Origin: Spirochaetia bacterium
GTDB lineage: Bacteria; Spirochaetota; Spirochaetia; Treponematales; Rectinemataceae
Assembly (NCBI GenBank): GCA_029975555.1
Contig: JARKOY010000125.1
Span: 1-64,000 of the forward strand
Length of the DNA: 64,000 nt
Direction: 5' to 3'
A program made the position numbers and the translations under genes. The notes below the pieces were generated by a model that was given only the letters and a program-made list of their open reading frames with translations, had not been told where the DNA came from and searched no databases. Position 1 is the stretch's first letter; every line of letters starts with the position of its first letter. This document shows positions 1-8,240 of this stretch, piece after piece.

Positions 1-144
1 AGGGGGAGCTTTATGATGATAGGAACAGGTTGGATTGGGACAGAAAGAAAAGAATCCCATAGGTACCTCCTCTACCCTTTTTTCGCCTATTCCCTCTCCT
101 TTCGCTTCAATCTCATATACAAGCTTCGTAGCAGTAGAGAAATC

Positions 145-173
145 TTGCGTTTATAACAAATAAAAGCTATAAT
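145..173 (+). promoter_or_regulatory. sigma70-type promoter of the TPR-rlmN operon
   Basis: A -35 element TTGCGT (145-150) and a perfect -10 TATAAT (168-173) are separated by 17 bases. Transcription would start near 180, giving a leader of about 90 bases. The rest of bases 1-266 is AT-rich and pyrimidine-rich and shows no open frame that I can support. Confidence 0.65.
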
Positions 174-269
174 GAATTTATCAACATTAGACGGAAAGAA
201 CGATGTAATTAAATATGTCGGCTCCTCCGAGCCTTATGTAAAAATACTTTCCGCCAAGAGGTAAAAGTG

Positions 270-1415
270 ATGAGTGATCTACCGTCTTTCCCTTACAACG
301 ATGATTTCTTCGAAGTCCCTGAAGAAATCCAATCCGAAAACACTGAGATCGCCGAGATATCCAAGAGGGGCTATCAGCTCCTCAAGGAGAATCGTTTCGA
401 CGAAGCGATCGAGTGTTTTGTGCAAATTCTGGAAAAAGACAAGGAAAACAATTATGCCCTTGTCGGTATGGGAGATGCCGCACGGAAGCGGGATCGCTTC
501 AAGGAGGCGGCCGATTACTACAGGCGCTGTCTCGTGTTTCATCCAGGAAACAGCTACGCGCTCTTCGGCCTCGCCGACTGCTACAAGGCACTCAATCAAT
601 TCCAGAAAGCGATTGAGATATGGGAACAGTATCTTCTCCACGACAACACGAATATTACTGTTCTGACCCGCGTCGCCGACGCGTACCGCAAGGTGCACGA
701 CTTCAGAAAGTCCAAGTCGATCTACCTGCGTGTCCTCGAACTCAACCCCGACAATCACTACGCCCTCATAGGGCTTGGCCATCTCCACTACGATTTTAAG
801 GAATATAAAGAGGCGCTCACGTACTGGCAGCGGATGGTGGAGCTCGAAGGTGAAAATGTCGACATCCGCGTCCTGACCGCCATCGGCAACTGCTACCGCA
901 AGCTCAAACACTTCGACAAGGGTATCCCCTATTTCGAAAAGGCGCTCGAAAAGGACCCCCAAAACTTCTATGCACTCTTCGGAATCGCCGATTGCTACAG
1001 AGGCGTCGGCAAGCAGAACATGTCGCTCGTCTACTGGAACAAGATCCTCGAGCAAGACCCGAAGAACAAGGTCATCCTGACGCGTGCGGGGGATGCGTAC
1101 CGCAACATGGGGGACTTTGAAAAGGCTGCAGAATACTACCAGAACGCGCTCAACATCGAATTTGACATCTATGCGGTTCTTGGCCTTGCGGTCATCGCGC
1201 GCCAGCAGGGAAAGTACGATGAAGCGATTGCCAGCCTACGCTCGCTTTTACAGAACGATCCGAAAAACTACCGCATCTATGTCGAGCTTGCTCAGACCTA
1301 TCTCATGAACAACCAGCGCCAGCAGGCCATCGAAGTGTTGACCGAATTCCAACAGATGGGGATCAAGAACCCTGTCATTCAGGAAGCTCTGTCCAAGCTT
1401 TCAGGAAAGGCATGA
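270..1415 (+). CDS. tetratricopeptide-repeat protein
   Basis: A protein of 381 residues made almost entirely of 34-residue TPR units, about nine from residue 32 to the end, with repeating patterns such as G-x-x-Y...A...Y-x-x-A-L and NNYALVGMGDA / NSYALFGLADC / NFYALFGIADC. TPR arrays form helical scaffolds for protein-protein contacts; no catalytic domain, signal peptide or membrane segment is visible, so it should be cytoplasmic. An AGAGG ribosome site at 257-261 favours ATG 270 over the GTG at 267. The stop overlaps the start of rlmN by 4 bases (ATGA), so the two are translationally coupled. The binding partner cannot be told from sequence. Confidence 0.85.
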   Translation: MSDLPSFPYNDDFFEVPEEIQSENTEIAEISKRGYQLLKENRFDEAIECFVQILEKDKENNYALVGMGDAARKRDRFKEAADYYRRCLVFHPGNSYALFGLADCYKALNQFQKAIEIWEQYLLHDNTNITVLTRVADAYRKVHDFRKSKSIYLRVLELNPDNHYALIGLGHLHYDFKEYKEALTYWQRMVELEGENVDIRVLTAIGNCYRKLKHFDKGIPYFEKALEKDPQNFYALFGIADCYRGVGKQNMSLVYWNKILEQDPKNKVILTRAGDAYRNMGDFEKAAEYYQNALNIEFDIYAVLGLAVIARQQGKYDEAIASLRSLLQNDPKNYRIYVELAQTYLMNNQRQQAIEVLTEFQQMGIKNPVIQEALSKLSGKA

Positions 1416-2473
1416 GTCAGCCCTCATCCTACAAGCAAGACTTAGTATATCCGAGCGGCTTGTTTCTTGAGGAGTTGGCCGCGCTTCTACCGCAAGAACC
1501 GCCCTACCGTGCGAACCAGGCCTTCGCCTGGTTCGCCAAGGGCATATCATCATTCGACGCAATGACCAATATGCCGCAGCGTTTGCGCACGCGCCTTTCC
1601 GAACATTTCGGTGGACATACGCGCTCCTCGGTCGTGGAGAAGAGTCTCGTCGACGAAGATGGATCGCTGAAACTCCAGATCAGACTGCGCGACGGCGCCG
1701 CAGTGGAGTGTGTGCTCCTTGAAGACATCGAAGGCAGAAAGACGGCGTGCCTCTCGAGCCAGGTGGGCTGCCCGATGGGCTGCGCATTCTGCAAAACCGG
1801 CACGCTCGGGTTCCTCCGCAATCTTGGCCCGGATGAGATACTCGAACAATTCCATCATCTGCGCGACGCGCGCGGCTTCATCTCGAATGTGGTCTTCATG
1901 GGAATGGGCGAGCCCCTCTTGAACCTCGACAACGTCAGGAAGGCCATCGCTATTCTCTCGCACACTGAAGGCATAGGAATGTCGATGCGGAAGATCACCA
2001 TATCCACGAGTGGCATTGTCCCGGGCATCCTCGACATCGCAAAAGCCGGGCCTGTGGTGCGGCTTGCAGTATCCCTCACCTCTGCAAATCCAGCGCTGCG
2101 TTCCATGCTCATGCCTGTCAACAAGAGATGGCCTTTAGGTGAGCTCAAGGCGGCCCTTCTGGAGTACCAGAGAAACACGCGCGACCGTATTACGCTCGAG
2201 GTGGTGCTCATCGGCAATGTGAATGCACGCGAAAGCGATGCATTGGAGCTGGCCGAGTGGATACATCCTCTGAAGGTGCAGGTCAACCTCATCGCCTGGA
2301 ACCCCATAGCCGGCATGCCGTTTGAGACGCCGGACGCCAGACAGGTGAAGCGGTTTTCTGAGATTCTAGAGGGCAAAGGCATCGTCACTGTCCAGCGGAT
2401 GAGCCGTGGTCGAGGCGTCATGGGGGCCTGCGGCCAGCTCGGCGATACGCTCAAAACAACACAGATGACGTAG
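1412..2473 (+). CDS. rlmN: dual-specificity 23S rRNA/tRNA (adenine-C2) methyltransferase RlmN
   Basis: A radical-SAM enzyme of 353 residues that methylates C2 of A2503 in 23S rRNA and of A37 in some tRNAs. The radical-SAM cluster motif CPMGCAFC gives C120, C124 and C127. The family's two mechanistic cysteines are also visible: one in the strand before the cluster (KTACLSS) and one near the C-terminus (GACGQLG, about C340). The GMGEPLLN motif is the SAM-binding GEP-type region. Length is normal for the family. It starts inside the stop codon of the TPR gene. The 80 bases after the stop, before the convergent mrfB, show no clear terminator. Confidence 0.95.
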   Translation: MSQPSSYKQDLVYPSGLFLEELAALLPQEPPYRANQAFAWFAKGISSFDAMTNMPQRLRTRLSEHFGGHTRSSVVEKSLVDEDGSLKLQIRLRDGAAVECVLLEDIEGRKTACLSSQVGCPMGCAFCKTGTLGFLRNLGPDEILEQFHHLRDARGFISNVVFMGMGEPLLNLDNVRKAIAILSHTEGIGMSMRKITISTSGIVPGILDIAKAGPVVRLAVSLTSANPALRSMLMPVNKRWPLGELKAALLEYQRNTRDRITLEVVLIGNVNARESDALELAEWIHPLKVQVNLIAWNPIAGMPFETPDARQVKRFSEILEGKGIVTVQRMSRGRGVMGACGQLGDTLKTTQMT

Positions 2474-2553
2474 CGAGCGCTCATGCGCGCGGTATTACTG
2501 ACTGGCATCGAGCGAACAGGAGGTGCATTCAGAACCGGCACATATAGAGAAGA

Positions 2554-3849
2554 TTAACGCGCGGAAAGGCTATTCATCTTTGCAATCTTACGTGCCAGCC
2601 TCGCGATGCGGTGGTCGATCGCTTCGATGGTGAGCGCCGAACCTCTCATGTCCGACTGCGCGCCATCCTCTTCCATCCCCTCGGCGAGCGCGATCTCGCG
2701 TGCCCGCTTCGCCCACACGAGGGCCTCTTCTTCATCTTTTAGAAAATGTTCATAGAGCTTCGCCTTCGCCACGCACCCAAAGAGAGACCTGTCATCCATG
2801 GCAAGAATGGTATTCACGTAGAGGTTCCGATTGCGTTCCTTCCACGCAATCGAGGCCAGATGTCGCAAGGCCCTCATCTTCGAAGTCTCAGTCAATTCGA
2901 ACAGCTCTGCTCTGTCGCGAACCATGAGCAAAATGCGCTTTGCTTCTTCCAGCCTGCCTGTCTTCATCAGCCTGCGCGCCAGGCCTGCAGGATCGATGGC
3001 ATATTGGACCACTGCGCTGTCGGGCGAGCGGTACGCAGACTCTATAAGGATGAAGAGCCGGGCGAGCGATACCACATCTTGCACATTGTGCTGCCAGACA
3101 AGCGACAAAAGCTCCCCCTGATCATCGCGCGGAACCTCGGTCTTCACGTAGTCGAGCCAGACTTTCGGCACGAGGGCCGCCGGGATATCTTCGTCCCTCT
3201 CCTTTTTCAAGACCAAGGCTTCCATCGAGGCGAGGGAACAAGAGGCGACCTTTCTTCCCCAGAAACGTCTGCAGTCGTGGAGCACATCGATGTGTCGAAT
3301 GGGCGGCATGGCGATTCTGTTGAGCACACAGCGAGTCTGCAAAAGCGGGATGTCGAAGGCAGCCCCATTGTAGGTCACAATCCAGTCGGCCTCACTAAGG
3401 TGGGAGATCACCGAGGCGAGGAAGTCGCGCTCCCCAGGATAATCGCCGAGAAACGTCTGTCTGAGCACTAGGTCTGCGCCCTCGAAATGCCCCACCGTCG
3501 AAAGAAAGGCGATGGTGCCTGCTCCTCCGGAGAGCCCCGTGGTTTCAAGGTCAAAGAAGACTATCCGCCCCGCGGGAATCGGCGGCAGATCCACGCTCTG
3601 AGCGACGGCGCCGCCTCGGCCTTCGCGCCCATCTTCGAGCATCGGCGCCGGCCTCATGAGGTGGGGAAAGAAGACCTCGGGGGCTCCAATACAAGGCCTA
3701 TCCACCTCCCTCGTCCAGACCGAAGGGGCCGTCTCGATCCAGCCTTGGGGCATGTCCCTTCTTCTGGGCGGCGAGAAGGCATTCTTGTCTTTGTTGTCTT
3801 TGGCGCTCTTTATCAGCGCAAGGCGATCTTTCAAGTTCACCGTGGCCAC
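2554..3849 (-). CDS. mrfB: RNase H-fold exonuclease, MrfB (YprB) family
   Basis: A protein of 431 residues. The central third (about 90-270) is a DEDD-type exonuclease domain: FFDLETTG carries the first acid pair, TYNGAAFDIPLL the next aspartate, and HNVQDVVSLA the last. The C-terminal part is helical and TPR-like. In Bacillus subtilis, MrfB is the metal-dependent exonuclease that works with helicase MrfA in repair of mitomycin C lesions outside the UvrABC pathway. Here it lies 36 bases downstream of the mrfA homologue on the same strand, which supports the pairing. The start has no strong ribosome site but is the first Met of a conserved-looking N-terminus. Confidence 0.82.
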   Translation of the reverse strand: MATVNLKDRLALIKSAKDNKDKNAFSPPRRRDMPQGWIETAPSVWTREVDRPCIGAPEVFFPHLMRPAPMLEDGREGRGGAVAQSVDLPPIPAGRIVFFDLETTGLSGGAGTIAFLSTVGHFEGADLVLRQTFLGDYPGERDFLASVISHLSEADWIVTYNGAAFDIPLLQTRCVLNRIAMPPIRHIDVLHDCRRFWGRKVASCSLASMEALVLKKERDEDIPAALVPKVWLDYVKTEVPRDDQGELLSLVWQHNVQDVVSLARLFILIESAYRSPDSAVVQYAIDPAGLARRLMKTGRLEEAKRILLMVRDRAELFELTETSKMRALRHLASIAWKERNRNLYVNTILAMDDRSLFGCVAKAKLYEHFLKDEEEALVWAKRAREIALAEGMEEDGAQSDMRGSALTIEAIDHRIARLARKIAKMNSLSAR

Positions 3850-3885
3850 CCCTCGACACGCCGAACTGCGAGAAAATCCTCAGCT

Positions 3886-6210
3886 TTAGGACTCCAGTGC
3901 ACTGTACAAAAGCCTCAGAAGTTCCAGGGCTAAAGCCTTGTTCTCGGCGCTGGCTATCTCCACCCCTATGCACGATGGGCAGCCCCCTCCACAGGGGCAA
4001 CCGGCAAGTCGCTCAATCGCCGAAGCCACAGTCTCCTTCAGATTTGGAAGGAGCGCCTCTACGATGCCCGTCCCTCCTGGATACATGTCGTAGAAGTACA
4101 TCGAGGGGCTCGTGAAAAACAAGTCTCGAACGCGTGAGGCAATGCCGATGTCGTGGATGTCGCAGAGAACGCGCGCAGGCGCGAGCTGTCGGATGAGGTT
4201 CGTCACACCGTGCAGTATGCCGTCTGCCTTCTCCGGCGCGAGGCTGCGCAGGAGCCCTCCACTCTGCCCCTCCGGGGCGAGTACGACTATCAGAGAGCGT
4301 GTCTGCATCTCCTCAGGGGGGAGCCAGATTTCACCGTACCCGACATTCTCGTTAGTGTTGAAGCGAAGCTTCTTGTATTTCTCCACCTGGCCTCGGACCA
4401 AAATATCGCCCAGTATCACGCGGAGCTGGCCGTGTGGCTCGCTGGAATCTTGCGACAGCACCTCGATATCACGCTTGACGATAGAATCCGTCCAGTAATC
4501 GGCGTCGCTCTGTTCTACAAGGCACAGGCGCTTCTCCAGATCGAGTCTCCTGACCTGATACTGTATCCCCAGATGAAGATAGACGGCGTTCTCGAAGAGC
4601 AGCTCCTTTGCGCTCGGGCGGTCCATCTCCCCGATGACGTCGTGGCGCCCTTTGGTCACGTCTACGATGACCACATTTTCGGTCGTCGCAGTGCGCAGCG
4701 AGATCTTTTCGCCGGGATAGCCCTCGGCGGACCAGAAATAGCGCCCGGCGGTGTGGCGGACGATTCCCTCCTCCTCAAGGTATTCGAGCGCTTCTTGTGT
4801 GAGCTGGGCGGCCTTATGGTTCGATGGGTCGGGAGAAAAGGCCTCGCCCTCCGCGAAGGGCAACTCAAAGGCAGCGCATTTGAGATGATCGGTAAAAATG
4901 TAGGGGTTGTACGCGTCAATGTGTGCCTGCTCCGCAGACCTCGAAAGGAAGTATTCCGGATGGGCCGCGAAATACTGATCGAGGGGAGAAGCCGAGGCCA
5001 CGTAGACGGCGAGCGACAAGCCAGATGTCCGTCCGGCCCTCCCAGCCTGCTGCCAGAACGAGGCGATGCTGCCCGGATAGCCTGTAATCACCGCCGCATC
5101 GAGTCCTCCTATGTCGATGCCGAGCTCGAGCGCATTCGTCGAGACGACCCCGTGGATCTGTCCGTCCCTCAACCCTCTCTCTATTGCACGCCGTTCCGAG
5201 GGCAAGAGGCCTGAGCGGTATGGCTTCACGACGAGGCCGAAGTCTCGGTTGTAGGGATTCTCGAGTTTCTGATTCAGATACTTTGCGAGGAGCTCAACCT
5301 GAAGGCGCGATCTTGAAAACAGTATAGTTCTGACGCCCTTGCGCAGAAGCCACAGCATCACCGACTCGGCCTCGAGGGAGCTCGAGCGCCGTATTCCCTG
5401 AACCGCATCCACAATCGGCGGATTCACGCAGAGCACGATTTTTTCGCCGCTGCCGGCGCCGTTCTCTTCGATGAGGGCCACATCCCTCTCGATGGAGCGC
5501 TCGGCGAGCTCTCGCGGGTTGGCGATCGTGGCGGAAGAGAAGATAAAAACTGGAGAAGAACCATAAAACTTCGCAATCCGGATGAGACGCCGCAGGACCG
5601 ACGCGACGTGGCTGCCAAAAACCCCCCGATACGCGTGGAGCTCGTCGACGACGACGTACCTCAGGTTCGAGAAGAATTTAATCCACTTCGTGTGGTTCGG
5701 CAGGATACCGGCGTGGAGCATGTCGGGGTTGGATATGATGATGCGCCCGGAAGTGCGCGCCTTCGTGCGGATATCCGCAGGCGTGTCTCCGTCGTAAGTG
5801 TTGATCGCAACCCCGATGTCCCCTCCCAGGAGAACCTCATTGAGCGCGCTCTGCTGGTCTTGGGAGAGGGCCTTCGTGGGGAAAAGGTAGAGCGCCCTGC
5901 CTTCTGGCTCTTCAAGGAGTGTCTGGAGGACCGGCAAATTGTAGCAGAGGCTCTTGCCGGACGCCGTCGGCGTCACGACGACGAGGTCCCTGCTGGCCCT
6001 CGCCAGCTCGTACGCTCTTTTCTGATGACTGTACAGAGCCCTTATCCCTCTCGCGTCGAGGGCCTGAACGAGGACGGGCGACAGGTCTTCCGGTAGGGGC
6101 ACGAAGTCGGGAGCCCGGGAGGGCAGCCTCGTCGACCACGCAAGTTCGCGCTGCTCGGCGAGCCAAGAGGCCAGCTCGTCACAAATGGCATTTGCCGTTT
6201 CATGGTTCAT
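3886..6210 (-). CDS. mrfA: DEAD/DEAH-box helicase with C-terminal DUF1998 domain, MrfA (YprA) family
   Basis: A helicase of 774 residues. The Q-like SHQKRAYELA precedes Walker A (PTASGKS, residues 81-87), the box II is DELH, motif III is SSAT, and the second RecA lobe has the GRAGR motif VI. The C-terminus carries four close cysteines, C738, C740, C744 and C747, as in the zinc-binding end of MrfA/YprA, and the length matches (about 750). It is predicted to unwind DNA for the neighbouring MrfB nuclease. The open frame runs upstream to 7137 antisense to glgC, which I reject; starts at 6210 (MNHE) or 6228 (MTTV) are both possible because neither has a clear ribosome site. glgC is divergent. Confidence 0.88.
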   Translation of the reverse strand: MNHETANAICDELASWLAEQRELAWSTRLPSRAPDFVPLPEDLSPVLVQALDARGIRALYSHQKRAYELARASRDLVVVTPTASGKSLCYNLPVLQTLLEEPEGRALYLFPTKALSQDQQSALNEVLLGGDIGVAINTYDGDTPADIRTKARTSGRIIISNPDMLHAGILPNHTKWIKFFSNLRYVVVDELHAYRGVFGSHVASVLRRLIRIAKFYGSSPVFIFSSATIANPRELAERSIERDVALIEENGAGSGEKIVLCVNPPIVDAVQGIRRSSSLEAESVMLWLLRKGVRTILFSRSRLQVELLAKYLNQKLENPYNRDFGLVVKPYRSGLLPSERRAIERGLRDGQIHGVVSTNALELGIDIGGLDAAVITGYPGSIASFWQQAGRAGRTSGLSLAVYVASASPLDQYFAAHPEYFLSRSAEQAHIDAYNPYIFTDHLKCAAFELPFAEGEAFSPDPSNHKAAQLTQEALEYLEEEGIVRHTAGRYFWSAEGYPGEKISLRTATTENVVIVDVTKGRHDVIGEMDRPSAKELLFENAVYLHLGIQYQVRRLDLEKRLCLVEQSDADYWTDSIVKRDIEVLSQDSSEPHGQLRVILGDILVRGQVEKYKKLRFNTNENVGYGEIWLPPEEMQTRSLIVVLAPEGQSGGLLRSLAPEKADGILHGVTNLIRQLAPARVLCDIHDIGIASRVRDLFFTSPSMYFYDMYPGGTGIVEALLPNLKETVASAIERLAGCPCGGGCPSCIGVEIASAENKALALELLRLLYSALES

Positions 6211-6220
6211 AGGGTATACT
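6192..6220 (+). promoter_or_regulatory. promoter of glgC, inside the mrfA 5' end
   Basis: TTGCCG (6192-6197) and TATACT (6215-6220) are 17 bases apart on the plus strand, giving a start near 6227 and a leader of about 47 bases before glgC. The -35 and spacer overlap the first codons of the divergent mrfA, so the two genes have physically overlapping control and coding DNA. Confidence 0.6.
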
Positions 6221-6273
6221 GTAGTCATCAAAAAGAAAAAGGTAAATCGGCACGAAACCGGAAAGGAGCAGAT

Positions 6274-7548
6274 ATGGCAGAAGTTCTTTCGATCGTTTTG
6301 GGAGGTGGTAAAGGCACCCGTCTGTTTCCCCTTACGAAAGAGAGATCGAAGCCTGCTGTCCCCTTCGGGGGAAAGTATCGCATCGTCGACATCCCCATCT
6401 CGAACTGCATCAACTCTGGCTTCAGGAGAATCTACATCTTGACCCAGTTCAACTCGGCATCGCTGCACCTCCACATATCCCATTCCTACAATTTTGACCA
6501 CTTCTCGAAAGGATTTGTGGAAATCCTTGCGGCGGAACAGACGCCGGTCCACTCGGGCTGGTACGAAGGTACCGCCGACGCGGTGAGGAAGAACCTCATC
6601 CACTTCAGGCCCCACAAACCGACGCACTACCTCATCGTCTCCGGCGACCAGCTGTACCGCATGGACCTCGCCGACATGTTCAAAAAACATGTGGAGTCGG
6701 GCTGCCGTCTCACGGTCGCGGGGACGCTGGTGTCTCGGGAGTCCGCAAGCTCCCTCGGCATCATGAAGATCAGGCCCGACGGCAGCATAGACAGTTTCCT
6801 TGAAAAACCTGGCCCCACGAAGGATATCCACGATTTTGCGGTGCCCGAGGCCCTCAAACCGAGCGACGCCGATCCACAAAAACCCTATCTCGCCAGCATG
6901 GGCATTTACATCTTCGACGCACCCCTCATCGAAGAGGCGCTCGCCACGGACGCAAACGATTTCGGCAAGGAGATCATTCCCGCCATCGTGGCCGCAGAGA
7001 AAGTCAACACCTATGTCTTTGGCGGCTACTGGGAAGACATAGGGACCATCCGCTGTTTCTACGAGGCCAACATCGCGCTTACGGACATCAACCCCAAATT
7101 CAATTTCTACGACGAGCACAAGCCGATCTACACCCACGCCCGAAACTTACCCGCATCCAAGCTCAACTACTGTACCCTGAATCAGGCGCTTGCGAGCGAC
7201 GGCTGCATCATCACGAACGCCTCGATTACGCGCTCCATAGTGGGCATCCGCACCGTGATAGAGAGCGGCGCGAGCCTCGACGGCGTGGTGTGCATGGGCG
7301 CAGACTATTATGAGACCGAGGCGGAAAAGGCGGAAAATCGTCGGAAGAGCATCCCCAACATCGGCATCGGCGGTGGGTCGATCATCCGCCACGCGATCAT
7401 CGACAAAAATGCGCGCATCGGGGCGAACTGCCGGATCGGCATCGACCCCATTCCGAGGGCCGAAGGAGAATACAGCACGCACTATGTCGTGGACGGCATT
7501 ATCGTCATACCGAAAAATCAGATAGTGCCCGATGGAACCGTCATCTAG
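6274..7548 (+). CDS. glgC: glucose-1-phosphate adenylyltransferase
   Basis: A 424-residue enzyme that makes ADP-glucose from ATP and glucose 1-phosphate, the first committed step of glycogen synthesis. The N-terminal nucleotidyltransferase domain shows LGGGKGTRLFPLT and the KPAVPFGGKYRIVD motif; the C-terminal part (from about residue 300) has left-handed beta-helix repeats. The length is typical. The start at 6274 is chosen because AAAGGAG lies at 6262-6268; the longer frame from 6202 lacks a site. No other glycogen gene is in the window. Its stop codon shares the bases CTAG with the stop of the convergent phosphoribosyltransferase gene. Confidence 0.95.
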   Translation: MAEVLSIVLGGGKGTRLFPLTKERSKPAVPFGGKYRIVDIPISNCINSGFRRIYILTQFNSASLHLHISHSYNFDHFSKGFVEILAAEQTPVHSGWYEGTADAVRKNLIHFRPHKPTHYLIVSGDQLYRMDLADMFKKHVESGCRLTVAGTLVSRESASSLGIMKIRPDGSIDSFLEKPGPTKDIHDFAVPEALKPSDADPQKPYLASMGIYIFDAPLIEEALATDANDFGKEIIPAIVAAEKVNTYVFGGYWEDIGTIRCFYEANIALTDINPKFNFYDEHKPIYTHARNLPASKLNYCTLNQALASDGCIITNASITRSIVGIRTVIESGASLDGVVCMGADYYETEAEKAENRRKSIPNIGIGGGSIIRHAIIDKNARIGANCRIGIDPIPRAEGEYSTHYVVDGIIVIPKNQIVPDGTVI

Positions 7549-8153
7549 CACGGGGCGACGAGGCGCATCGCCTCGGCCAACTCCGGATCGTCCTTCAGAT
7601 AGTGGTCGGCGATTTCCTGCTGGGTCAATCCCTCGAGCTCGTGGCTCATATAGTGGATCCAGAGCTCATCCTCGGGCGATTGGACTTCGATTTTTCTGCA
7701 CCAATAGTCGGGCGTGATGGGAAGGTGCTGAGGAACATATGCCCTCACTTTGTAGTCGTGGACCGCTATCTTTACGTCGCTGCGGGGCAGTCCACGATCC
7801 ATGATGACTTTTGCAAGATAATTGATCGTGCGGCCTGAATCGAACACGTCGTCCACGAGCAGGACCTTGTCGCCATGCCTCAAAAAGTCTGGGTTGTAGG
7901 TCCAACCGTCGACCCTTATCATCTCCTGTTGATCAAAGCCGCTGTAGGAACGAGCCACGACCGCAGCATAGAATACAGGGCGCCCGCTCTCTTTCACAAA
8001 TTTAAAATATTCGCTGATGACATTGCCCATGTATGCGCCGCCGCGCAGCGAAACATAGATGACGTCGGGGATAAATCCATCTCTATAGATTCTATACGCC
8101 AACTTGATCGCATTGTCTCGGACCATGTCATAAGGAACAAATTCTTTATGCAT
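7545..8153 (-). CDS. phosphoribosyltransferase (type I fold)
   Basis: A 202-residue protein with the PRPP-binding loop VLLVDDVFDSGRTI (about residues 97-110), which defines type I phosphoribosyltransferases. The hydrophobic strand before an early RGG resembles the pyrophosphate loop of purine salvage enzymes. The specificity (hypoxanthine, xanthine or guanine) cannot be read with confidence. The 3' end overlaps glgC tail to tail by 4 bases. AGAGGGGA precedes the start. The htrA terminator lies just upstream, so this gene may depend on readthrough or on a promoter I could not identify. Confidence 0.75.
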   Translation of the reverse strand: MHKEFVPYDMVRDNAIKLAYRIYRDGFIPDVIYVSLRGGAYMGNVISEYFKFVKESGRPVFYAAVVARSYSGFDQQEMIRVDGWTYNPDFLRHGDKVLLVDDVFDSGRTINYLAKVIMDRGLPRSDVKIAVHDYKVRAYVPQHLPITPDYWCRKIEVQSPEDELWIHYMSHELEGLTQQEIADHYLKDDPELAEAMRLVAPC

Positions 8154-8165
8154 AGAATCCCCTCT

Positions 8166-8199
8166 TAAAAAACAAGAGAAGCCTCCGCGTGGAGGCTTC
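8166..8199 (-). terminator. rho-independent terminator of htrA
   Basis: On the minus strand a perfect 9-bp stem (GAAGCCTCC/GGAGGCTTC, 8178-8199) with a 4-base loop is followed by a T-rich tract (TCTTGTTTTTT). It lies between the htrA stop (8241) and the phosphoribosyltransferase start (8153). Confidence 0.8.
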
Positions 8200-8240
8200 C
8201 TGCTACGGAATAACCCGCTTCTTAAGAAGGGAATATATAC

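Noticed and set aside
6211..7137. Upstream extension of the mrfA reading frame antisense to glgC
   Set aside because: It is open only because glgC lies opposite; the family N-terminus begins near MNHET or MTTV.
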